From NCBI GenBank assembly GCA_900074885.1, contig FJUW01000003.1, forward strand, positions 1,164,196-1,228,195: a stretch of DNA of 64,000 nt. Reading direction: 5' to 3'. The DNA comes from Rhynchosporium graminicola (Eukaryota > Ascomycota > Leotiomycetes > Helotiales > Ploettnerulaceae). Positions 54,806 through 64,000 of this stretch are shown here, piece by piece. Numbering within the stretch: the first letter of the stretch is position 1; the number at the start of each line of letters is the position of its first letter. The notes under the pieces are model-generated. The model was not told where the DNA came from, did not search any database, and saw only the letters and a list, made by a program, of their open reading frames with translations. Made by a program: the position numbers and the translations under genes.

Positions 54806-56172
54806 ATGGCGATGCAAGCACCACCACTTCCCGACTCTCTCAAGGCCAGTGTGGAGAGCAGCCAGGTCGAATACGTCAACCTGGGCAAGAGTGGGCTGCG
54901 CGTCTCCGTGCCCATTCTAGGCGCCATGAGTATTGGAGATCCAGAATGGGCTCCCTGGGTTGCTGGGGAAGAAGAAGTAAATCAATCATTCTCTCCTGCA
55001 ACTTGATTGCAAGTCCGTTGCCTCCGTATCAAACAGAAATGCTGACCATGTCCCGCAACAGTCTTTACCCCTCCTCAAAGCAGCCTACGATCGTGGCTTG
55101 AATACTTGGGATACGGCAAACGTATACAGTAACGGCGCCTCCGAAATCATCATTGGCAAGGCCATCAAGAAGTACCAGATCCCGAGACACAAGCTGGTTA
55201 TCTTGACGAAATGCCATGGTGCTGTCGGCGAAGTGCCTCAGGTCAGAGGATTCTTCTTCCCGAAGGAGATTAGGGCTAGTAAAGACTATGTCAATCAAGG
55301 TGGTGAGTTACCTGCATCTTCTACTGTGCTAGCTGCTGTAGCCTAATTTCAATGCTGGAAACCATGACCGCATGCTGGCAGAGAAGCCCAAATTGCTAAA
55401 ATACATCATAGGTCTATCTCGAGCAGCAATATTCAACCAAGTCAATGCCTCCCTCGCCCGTCTGGACACCGATTACATCGACCTCCTCCAAATCCACCGT
55501 TTCGACGCCAACACACCCATCGAAGAGACAATGGAAGCTCTCCATGACCTCGTTCGCAGCGGCAAGGTTCGATACATTGGTGCAAGCAGCATGTGGGCTA
55601 CACAATTCGCACGTATGCAGTTCGTGGCCGAGCAGAAGGGCTGGACGAAGTTTATTAGCATGCAGAACCAGTACAGTTTGCTTTATAGAGAGGAGGAAAG
55701 GGAGATGAACAGATTTTGTAATGATACTGGTGTGGGTTTGATACCAGTAAGTTTTCCAATTTGGCCATACACCATGCTTTAGACCACAATATGTGTGGAT
55801 ATATTGTACAGGAGTGTACGACGACTGACATGATACATTTAGTGGGCACCCCTTTGCCGCGGTCATCTCGCCCGTCCCCTCTCAGCACTAGGCAGTACCA
55901 CACGATCTGCACCAGAGAAAGAGAAGGGTCTGTCTGACGAAGACAACAAGACCATCCAGCGCGTTCAGGAAATCGCTGCAAAGAAGGGCTGGAAGATGAG
56001 CCATGTTGCTATGGCGTGGATCAACAAACGAGTTTCGAGCCCGATTATCGGATTTAGTAGTGTTGAGCGACTGGATGAGTTGATCGGTATCAGAGGAAAG
56101 ACTTTGACTGAGGATGAGGAGAAGTATCTTGAGGAGCTCTACGTGCCAAAGGCCAATAGCGGATTCTCATAG
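54806..56172 (+). CDS. Aldo/keto reductase
   Basis: NADPH-dependent reductase of aldehydes or ketones with an eight-stranded barrel. Four exons (54806-54976, 55062-55302, 55412-55746, 55843-56172) join in phase to 358 residues. The catalytic tetrad is visible: Asp and Tyr in [15 protein letters not shown], Lys in LVILTKCHG and His in DLLQIHRFD. The motif [16 protein letters not shown] and the cofactor-binding end [17 protein letters not shown] are standard. It resembles the fungal group that includes versiconal/norsolorinic acid reductases and yeast AAD proteins, but no secondary-metabolite genes lie nearby, so a general detoxifying role is as likely. Confidence 0.92.
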
Positions 56173-56776
56173 AGGGTTCGTTACAAAGCTTGGGAGATAC
56201 AGAGTAGCAATGGGGCCTGAAAAATAGTCCAGCACTAGAAAGTAGGTAGATTTACATACTATTGCTTCCTTTCGAGAGAACAGTTGATTTCGAAATCCCT
56301 TGCTCCGGAATAATCGTCGGCGAAGACCCTAGATTTGCAGGTCGGCACCAGAGTTTCATTCATTTTTGGTTATCGCCGACAAGGAGTCCGATAATATTTA
56401 AATTTCGTTTCCAACTAAAAGACTCGCTGTGCTTATGAGTGAGATGAGCATCTTTAAAGATTCTGTAGGTTAATTTTCCAAATAGCCGAGGTCCACGAAT
56501 CTCGCTTCTGTCAAAGTAAGTGCAAAGTACCCCCCAGCTTATATGATAGCCGCGATGTTAGTTGCACTTTCTCGGAAATTGAGGAATCTCTGCTTTCTTG
56601 ATTATAAGCAGGATGTATCGTTCCGAAGACGTCAGTATCCGGGGCTGGTTCCGTCATGAGTGGGATGCTGACTAAGTCGACCATTCCTTCGTTGTTAGGC
56701 CTAGGATCAAGCAAGAAACCACACTCATTCTTATAGCTTCTACATCCGAATATTGATCAGTATTGCTCCATACACT
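56173..56776. other. Intergenic
   Basis: 604 bases between two co-directional genes. No feature seen. Confidence 0.5.
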
Positions 56777-58699
56777 ATGGGGAAATCACAATTCGAGTCC
56801 TCCTTGCCGACGATTGATGGCTCTAATGCTCCTTCAAAAGATGAAAGCAAAGCTGTCAGCCACCCCCGCAAGCTGGCTTGGGCATTGATCCCACTCACAA
56901 TTGGATATCTCACATTCTCTCGTATCTCTACAAGCCTCAGTTTGGGTCACTCACACCCAGTCAACTACACAGCACAGTGCGTTCAACCACCAGCACTCTT
57001 CCCTCAAGACACACCAGAGCTAGCCAAAGCATTCGCCTCCATTTCATCCCCCTCCTTTATCAACACCAGCATCGAGCGTCTTTCTGGCGCCGTCAAGATC
57101 AAGACCGAAACTTTCGACGATCTAGGAGACATTGGAGTCGATAAGAGATGGGATGTTTTCTACGGCTTCCATGAGAATTTAGAGAAAACGTTCCCGCTTG
57201 TACACGAGAAGCTGAAAGTGGAGAAAGTGAATACTCATGGTTTGCTTTATACCTGGCAGGGAAGTAATCCGGATTTGAAGCCGACGACGCTCATGGCTCA
57301 TCAAGATACCGTGCCTGTGCCGGTCGATACTGTGAGTTCATCACCGCCTCCTGATCACGTGTCAGATATTGACAATGCAGATTCCGGTATGGGAACACCC
57401 GCCCTGGAGTGGCCACTACGACGGCAAATACATCTGGGGGCGAGGCTCTTCAGACTGCAAAAATCAGCTCATCGCCACGCTCTCCACCATCGACCTGCTC
57501 CTCTCGGCTAACTTCATCCCAAAACGGACTATCCTGCTCTCCTACGGTTTCGACGAAGAGACTTTTGGCTACCATGGCGCGGGCAACATCTCCGCCGTTC
57601 TTCATGAGAGGTATGGTGATGATGGCTTAGCGGTTGTGGTGGATGAAGGAGCAGGGTTTGAAGAGGCGTGGGGGACGGTGTTCGCCAAACCTGGTGCGGC
57701 GGAGAAAGGTTCGACGAATGTTGAAATCACGGTGAGGACACCAGGTGGCCATTCGTCGATTCCGAGAGATCATACCAGTATCGGTATTTTGAGCGAGATG
57801 GTTTATCTCATCGAGAGCACGCAATACCCGACCCGACTGTATGATGAGAACCCCTACTACACTCAGTTGCAGTGTGGGGCAGCTTACTCGCCTGACTTTG
57901 ATCCAAAGATCAAGAAATTGCTGAATAGGAGGTTGAAATCTGGTTCGAGTGAGAGTTTTGCTGGCGGAGATATGGGAACTTGTGCGAAGAAACATGATGA
58001 GCTGGCTTTGGAAGCCGCGAAGCAGGGTCCTGAGATCAAGTATTTGCTGCAGACAAGTCAGGCTGTCGACATCATTTCTGGGGGAGCGAAAGTGAATGCT
58101 TTGCCTGAGCGGGCGCGGGCTATTGTTAATCATCGGATCAATGGTTCGTACCAAATTTCATGAATCTTACTTGTTCCATTCCTCGGAGCCTGATGTCTTC
58201 GTCAACGACATTCTTATTCTTGGCTTGGTAGAGTACTGACGAGGTTCTAGTCGGCGAAACAGCCCAAGTCATTTTCGACCACCTGACAAAAGTTGCTGCC
58301 CACGTTGCCAAAAAGCACAACCTCACACTCAACGCTTTCACTTCCGAGACTCCCTCCAGCATCACACTAACCCACAACGACGTTCTCCCACCCGCGCCCG
58401 TTTCCCCCTCGTCACCACACACGCCTTACTCCATCCTCGCAGCCACCAACCGCGCCATCTACGGCGACGACATCATTACCACCCCTGGTATCATGACGGG
58501 GAATACAGACACGCGCTATTTCTGGGCGTTGACCAAACATATTTTCAGATTCGCTCCGGGATATGATGCCGAGGGTGATGAGGGACTGGGGAATATACAT
58601 ACGGTGAATGAACGGGTTAGTGTCACGGCGCATGTTAATACTGTGAAGTGGTTCGTGACTTTCTTGCGGAACATGGATGATGCGGATTTCGAGTCGTGA
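56777..58699 (+). CDS. CPS1: Peptidase M20, vacuolar carboxypeptidase S-like
   Basis: Zinc metallocarboxypeptidase that acts on C-terminal residues of short peptides. Three exons (56777-57331, 57381-58143, 58251-58699) join in phase to 588 residues. A single hydrophobic anchor near the N-terminus (LAWALIPLTIGYLTFS) fits a type II vacuolar membrane protein. Metal and catalytic residues are in LMAHQDTVPVP (His, Asp), WGRGSSDCKNQ (Asp), LLSYGFDEETFG (Glu) and VVDEGAGF. A dimerisation/lid part contains RTPGGHSSIP. The end, GIMTGNTDTRYFW...IHTVNERVS, provides the last ligands. Intron 2 uses a non-standard donor, GTTCGT, but the phase and protein continuity support it. Confidence 0.9.
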
Positions 58700-59286
58700 G
58701 CGAGGATTTGGTGGGAGTGGGAGTGCGAGGTAGCGAGAGAGTGAGGAAGGAATAGTAAAATAAATAAATAAAAACTTGTAAGAGAAAGGTTCGATTTGTC
58801 TGGTTGAGATGAAGAGAAATCGATCATGACCATACGACACGATACGATACGATACGACACGATACCGTAGTCACTTTTGCATCCATCCAGCGAGGGTAAG
58901 TGAACATACAACACCGTAAGTTTGCACGCTCTGGCACGTCTGTGCTTTCGCTGAGTGAGTGTCCCATACACACCCATTATAGACCTACACTGTTGAATGT
59001 AGTAACCTCTAAACCCCCGCCCGGTCTTAACAGCCTGATATCTACCTACCTAGGCAAGAACACTCACTCTCTCACTCATTATTCCTACTCCCTTAATCTC
59101 GCGAAAACTGCTGGTGTTGCATGAGTTGTGTTAGTTTTGACACGATATCGTAAATCAGATTGGCTTTCTTTGTTTTATTTTTTTCCTTTGTTCTTTTTTC
59201 TCCTTTTCTCTTTTTCTCTCTTTTCTTGTAGAGAGTGAGAGAGAGCTTTTTCTTTCTTCCGATCTTCGAGAAAAGGGTATCTAGTA
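58700..59286. other. Intergenic with short tandem repeats
   Basis: Includes an AATA run near 58755-58770 and ACGATACGAT repeats at 58828-58865. No gene seen. The right side abuts the inverted-repeat element at its TA (59285-59286). Confidence 0.5.
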
Positions 59287-60237
59287 TGGCGGGTTTTAGT
59301 GGCCACATGTCTCAACTGGATTTTTGACTTTTTTCCACGGGGAAAACCCAAGAATACTAAAATACAAGAATACTAGAATATCAATAACTATTGATGGAAA
59401 CAATTCCATTTTTTAAATCAGGGACTTTTCAGATTAGATGGTAATAGTAAATAGTAATATAGAGTAGTTTAGTCTTTCATAGAAATTCAATTAAAGGTAT
59501 CATAATAGTAGAGGAGAATAATAATAAACCTACTCCTCTTTATTATTATTATCTTTATTATTATCCTTAGGCCTACGAGCCCGAGTCTTCCCTAGGGGAG
59601 GCTTATTAGTAGGTAGCCTAAAAGATAGAGCTTACCGAAGCTCAATCTGGGAGTATCTATCAGATAGTACTTATTATTAAGACTACGGAGTAGCTTAGCG
59701 CAATTGATATCAAGATAATGAATAGCTTTCCTTTCTAGGGACCTAGTAAGATATAGTCATCTTAACAAAGGAGGAAAGGTAGGATAATACGGAATTATTT
59801 AGAGGAGCTATAGTAATCATATACTATTACTCTACTATATTACTATACTCTACTAGGTCTACTATAGCTAGAAAATTTTCGAAGAGTATATCTAGGAGCA
59901 ATAGCAAATAGTAAAGAGCTTATAAGCAGGGTATTAAAGGGTATATAGAGTTAGTACTATCACTATCTGGCGTTACTATTATAGACCTTAAGGTTCGTCT
60001 ATACTTGAACTATAACCTTAACGAGGTTCAAGTTCGATAAGGGATTCTTCTTGATAGTTTAGAATATATCCTTGATAACTATACCTGAATCAGGTTACAT
60101 AAAGAAGTAAGACTTTCTATCATAGCGTTGTTCTAAGTCTATTTCCTGTATCTTGGTATCCCTGGGTTTTTCCCCGTGAAAAAAAAAAAAAAGAGTCAAA
60201 AAATCCAGATGAGACATGTGGCCACTGAAACCCGCCA
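59287..60237. mobile_element. Non-autonomous or decayed DNA transposon with long terminal inverted repeats
   Basis: 951 bases flanked by TA (59285-59286 and 60238-60239). The ends begin TGGCGGGTTTTAGTGGCCAC on the left and, reverse-complemented, TGGCGGGTTTCAGTGGCCAC on the right. Similarity continues for about 65-80 bases through CACGGGGAAAA, differing mainly in a T/A run length. The interior (59370-60120) is very AT-rich with no coding frame. TA duplication and size fit a mariner-type MITE or a RIP-degraded relative; its ends differ from those of the element at 52670. Confidence 0.85.
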
Positions 60238-60239
60238 TA

Positions 60240-62802
60240 ACCTAGGTAGATCAGGACGTTGTGAGGAGATTATCTTTTTTTCCTTCCCTCGCTTGCGCTT
60301 TCCGGGCCGTCTATTGTTGAGCACGCGAAAGGGTGGAGGTGGCGGGTTTTTGAGGCGGGGGAAGGGGAAGGCGGGGGAGTTGAGGGGGCTCTTACTTTAT
60401 CTGCAAATTGTTCTTTACCTACCTACTACCTACTTCTTCTTACTTGGCCTTCATCTGAGTTTTTGTAGATCGCTGTGTGAAGGTTAAATCGAAGTGGTAG
60501 ATTGGATTGCTTGTTTGAGGGAAGTGATGGGATGGGTGGGACTCGCTAATGGCGGTAGGTTGACTAGTATTGTAGGGTAGGGTATCTTCCTTCAGTCGAG
60601 AGGGTAACTGGATAGGGCGAAAGACAGAAGTATAGAACTTGATGATCTTATAATAGTATATTAGTATATATATATGTAAATTATATCCGCCTAATAGCTC
60701 GCAAAAGGGTATATCTTAGTATACTACTCCCAAGGAAGGTCCTTTTAGAGGTAGAGGGGCAGCGCGCTGATCTGAATTGCACTGGTATGGCTGGAGGTCT
60801 AATCAAGCTCGTCATCCAGTGCCGCTTGTAAATCTTGTTGTAGGAATGTGTACCTTGGAGACAAGTAAGTGTAGGGGTACGATATTCGATAGCTGACAAG
60901 TATTCGATGAGTCAAATCCTTTACTCGCAAGAGTAAGAGGGGATCACCAGGGTAGCTCTACGCTGGTTTCGATGTAAGAACGTTGTGGTTGGAGAGGAGA
61001 TTGAGGGTTTGGAATAGTACTGAATGCTGTTTGTAGGGCAGGGATATCGTGAAAATATTGGGCACACCTCTCTTCAAATACTTTGAGGGTGTGGTATGGT
61101 ACTAGCTTAGAATATCTAGAGTAAGTACATCTCACTGAATTGACCGAATGTCAAATTCCTTGGACGACTACGCTCAATTTGAGAATCTGGCGTCCATACC
61201 TAGGTTCGAGCTGCAGCTAGGTTTTTCTCTTCATATACCCGATCAGGAAGGACGAGGAGGTTATTTCCTGATTTTCGGACACGAAGTCTCCATAGGGTTG
61301 TCATAACACCGTCCCTGATGGTTCAGTTCCTATATTAAGATTATCCGAATAGTAGGAACGGTTAGTTGGCCAGTTTTTTGCCATTTGAATAGTCTCACTG
61401 TTTCTTGTAAGGTAATCTTTAAGTTTAAGAAGCGCGTGAGAACCTCTGGATTGCAGACTGGGAGTGGATATAGCCGTTGGAATAGGCATCACTTTCTCAG
61501 GCTAGCGAGCAAATGTCTTTCGCGGGTATTTAAGTAGATTAAGTGTAGGAAAGTTCACTGCTCAATTCTATCACCAGGTATTTAATTGGAGTATAAATAG
61601 GTTTACTCAAGAAGAGAACTTGGTATCAAGATTCAGTCACCTCATTCGAAGAACGACATGTTAGAATTTTGTCAGTTGATAACATAACAATTTGCTATTA
61701 TAAACATCTACATTGATGGGATATTTATTCGGCAACACTGGTAGCAAATTTATATAGAGAATTGTACATCTGATCCTCAAGTAATGGAAAGGCTCATTGA
61801 ACTAATCTTTTACATTGAATTTTTCAAACATGTATGAATAATGGTCGATAAATGTGAGAGTTGTGGTCATTGCTCCCGGGCCCCATGGCGAAAATACACC
61901 AAAAAACCCCCTTTACACCTCAAAATACTATTACATTATCGAATATATTCTAATAAAATTTATTCAACTTACTAAAATCTACCATTTATTAACTACAATT
62001 TAGACTCATAATGCTTTTATTTATAAAGGTATGAATAATATCTATTTAAAGTAAGGGTATGATACAAATTTTGATTTTCCCACACAAATTAAAGCGAAAC
62101 CCCTAGCTTCCAGTCTTACTTCTATCATAGTAACAATATGCTTACTACTTTATTCACAATATTAAAAGCAATTCTGTATAAATAGTTTTTCTATATCATT
62201 ATCCTTACGGATGTCGAGTTTGAAATGATTCGCTCGCTTTATTATACGTATATCAACTTTCAAAAACATAATATTTTGGTGTGTTCTCGCCAGGGAGGCC
62301 GCAATGACCACAACTCTTACACTACCAAGTGTGTAGTATATGATCTTATTTCTACAGCAGGAATAGATGAGGTAATATGGTCGTGCATTAGTTACGGTGA
62401 TACTTGGGAAGTCGCCGTGGGTCGTTCGCAGAGTAAGGAAGGAATAATTACTTGGCCGTAGGAGTTTTAGCTGCAGGCGATCTTTAATTGCGTGTTTGAC
62501 TCCCCACCCCCGGTAGCTCGTAGAAAGGGGGGGCTGTGAACAATTGGTGGGAAATGACTGAGAGGACTAAATAATAGAGAGCCTACAGTCTTTCAGCAAC
62601 GCTGGGGCAGTTTGGGTAGTAATGGACTTAACAGCAAGAAGCAGATCTCCAACAAAAGTGATAGAATGGAAACAGAGAGCATCCCAGTCAACAGCAGGGA
62701 ATCTTCACGTTCGGATCAGAAAAATAAAGCTTCGCAGCCAATACCAAAGACATGAATCCATAATTACAATACAAAACCTCAACCCAAGCATAAATCTTTT
62801 AT
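60240..62802. other. AT-rich gene-poor stretch
   Basis: About 2.5 kb with several AT-rich blocks, most marked at 61700-62200. Short minus-strand frames at 60944-61135 and 61301-61492 look somewhat protein-like (CAQYFHDIPALQTAFSTIPN) and might be an eroded gene or element. I cannot assign them. Confidence 0.4.
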
Positions 62803-63972
62803 CTACCTGCCACCGCATTTCATCTTCCTATTCATCTTCTGATTATTCTTGATATCCATCCTTGATTTACCGAACTTTCTGGATCTTTTCAACATCTCAG
62901 CTTGCTGGTAATAGGCCTCTTCCTCAAGCACCCATCCCCTGTAGTGTGACTCTCTCCTCGCTTCATTCCTCTCATCTCTCCAATTTTGTCTCCACTCCCT
63001 TCTCTCATTCTCTCGCGTCTCCTTCCTTATCCTCTCATTTTCTATTACCCTTATCGCATCTGTGGCGATCCTGTCCAAGAAATTCTCAAGGGCCCGCATT
63101 GAGTCCCTTCTGGCGGGCAGTTCACACTGACCTATTCTTCCATCTTTCTTCAACGCCCCAATTTTCTCTTTCTCATCAGGCCTGACGTATCTTCGGTAAA
63201 TCCAGGAGGACCAAGTTCTTTCTCGCAGATTCGGTATCGTCTTCCACTTTCCTCTCCCGCATCTCCTATTCGGCACCTGCCATCTCACAACCGGGAACCT
63301 CTTCTCACAATCCTCCTCTGTCCCGGCATTTCCACAAGTACATCCACCTAGACACAATCCCCAATATTCATTGATCGTGATCATAACGCGCAACTTCGCC
63401 ACGTCGCTCATCGGCATCGCACACCTGATATCCAGCCTTTTCAATTGCTTCACGTCTCGCAATCGGCTGATCGCGCGAACCAAAACGCGACTCCAGGACT
63501 CAGACTCGTATTTGAACTTCCTCGTATCGATCACTAGTTGTCTAAGACCTTCTCTGAACACCTCGTTCCTTAGCATCCTCTCCAACACGGCTCGATTTCC
63601 ATCCGTGATGAAAATTGTCGATTCGGGCATGAAGACGCCACAGCATTTCAAGTTCCTGAGCTCAGGCACGATCTTGGCCCACTCGTTGAATTCTTTTTCG
63701 AATCGCGGATCCAGTGTGAAAAGAGGCTCGAAACCGTCCTTGTTGAGCTTTTTGAGAGGCTTTGGATGTGGGACTCCGATCTTGTGGGATGGGTCAGTAA
63801 GTGTTCTGGAACTGAATCGTGGAATGCGGTTGAGGTAGACGGTTCGGTTCGATGCCATTTCCCGGTAGATCATGTATCTGATTTCGAGAGGGATGCCTTG
63901 AAGTTTTGGTCTTGCGGGAATATATCTGGTCGGAGTGGGAGACGATGCTGAATTTGTAGTTGCAGCCATCAT
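62803..63972 (-). CDS. Uncharacterised fungal protein with F-box-like N-terminus
   Basis: Single exon of 389 residues, starting at the first of two adjacent ATGs (MMAATTNSASS). Residues about 25-45, LQGIPLEIRYMIYREM, resemble the F-box-like or 2EXR segment that opens many lineage-specific fungal proteins. The middle has LVIDTRKFKYESESWSRVLV and LKRLDIRCAMPMSDVAKLRV, then a Cys cluster (CLGGCTCGNAGTEEDC). The C-terminal 100 residues are a highly charged Arg/Glu helix (IENERIRKETRENERREWRQ). No catalytic motif is seen. The function may be substrate recognition for a ubiquitin ligase, but that is speculative. The upstream region lies outside the window. Confidence 0.65.
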   Translation of the reverse strand: MMAATTNSASSPTPTRYIPARPKLQGIPLEIRYMIYREMASNRTVYLNRIPRFSSRTLTDPSHKIGVPHPKPLKKLNKDGFEPLFTLDPRFEKEFNEWAKIVPELRNLKCCGVFMPESTIFITDGNRAVLERMLRNEVFREGLRQLVIDTRKFKYESESWSRVLVRAISRLRDVKQLKRLDIRCAMPMSDVAKLRVMITINEYWGLCLGGCTCGNAGTEEDCEKRFPVVRWQVPNRRCGRGKWKTIPNLRERTWSSWIYRRYVRPDEKEKIGALKKDGRIGQCELPARRDSMRALENFLDRIATDAIRVIENERIRKETRENERREWRQNWRDERNEARRESHYRGWVLEEEAYYQQAEMLKRSRKFGKSRMDIKNNQKMNRKMKCGGR

Positions 63973-64000
63973 TGCGGTTGCTGGCAAGTCGTTGTTGCTC

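Overview
The window looks like nuclear DNA of a filamentous ascomycete (Pezizomycotina). Genes carry short introns (mostly 45-130 bases) with GT donors, CTAAC-type branch points and TAG/CAG acceptors. Several products are fungal forms (Pam16, Trf4/Cid14 and Pex30-family proteins), and one DNA transposon is ruined by many stop codons in an AT-rich stretch, as repeat-induced point mutation (RIP) would leave it. The gene styles would suit Leotiomycetes, but that is inference. I saw no rRNA, tRNA or CRISPR array.

Layout. 1-16 kb is conserved housekeeping: a TRF4/Cid14 poly(A) polymerase, a Pex30/31/32-like peroxin, YIP1, PAM16, an SDR enzyme, a small membrane protein and ERCC1/RAD10. 16-22 kb is eroded: a decayed SLAC1/Ssu1-type anion-channel copy, a SET-domain gene with an altered core motif, and a GH3 beta-glucosidase with a frameshift and an in-frame stop. 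24-36 kb is the most unusual part: four paralogous genes sharing a domain I take to be DUF6590, interleaved with two unrecognised coiled-coil genes and a RING-finger gene on the opposite strand. 38-49 kb holds a large acidic protein with SUMO-interaction-like motifs and a terminal Cys/His cluster, a secreted GH51 arabinofuranosidase, a protein resembling the tail region of sterol glucosyltransferases, and a phosphoinositide phospholipase C. 49-59 kb holds an FAD amine/amino-acid oxidase, a RIP-like Tc1/mariner element, an aldo/keto reductase and an M20 carboxypeptidase. 59-64 kb holds a 951-base element with long terminal inverted repeats, AT-rich gene-poor DNA, and a gene with an F-box-like N-terminus.

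How the parts relate. Most genes are independent and no biosynthetic cluster is evident. The exception is 24.2-35.7 kb, where every plus-strand gene is a DUF6590 paralogue and every minus-strand gene is coiled-coil or RING. Two of the DUF6590 genes share divergent promoters with coiled-coil genes, which suggests one expanding, possibly co-regulated locus. It is the best candidate here for an undescribed system; its function is unknown. The other standout is the N-terminus of the TRF4-like protein, which copies nine of the first ten encoded residues of histone H3.

CDS starts are placed at ATG codons, and exon joins were worked out by hand from splice signals and reading phase, so individual boundaries may be off by a few codons.
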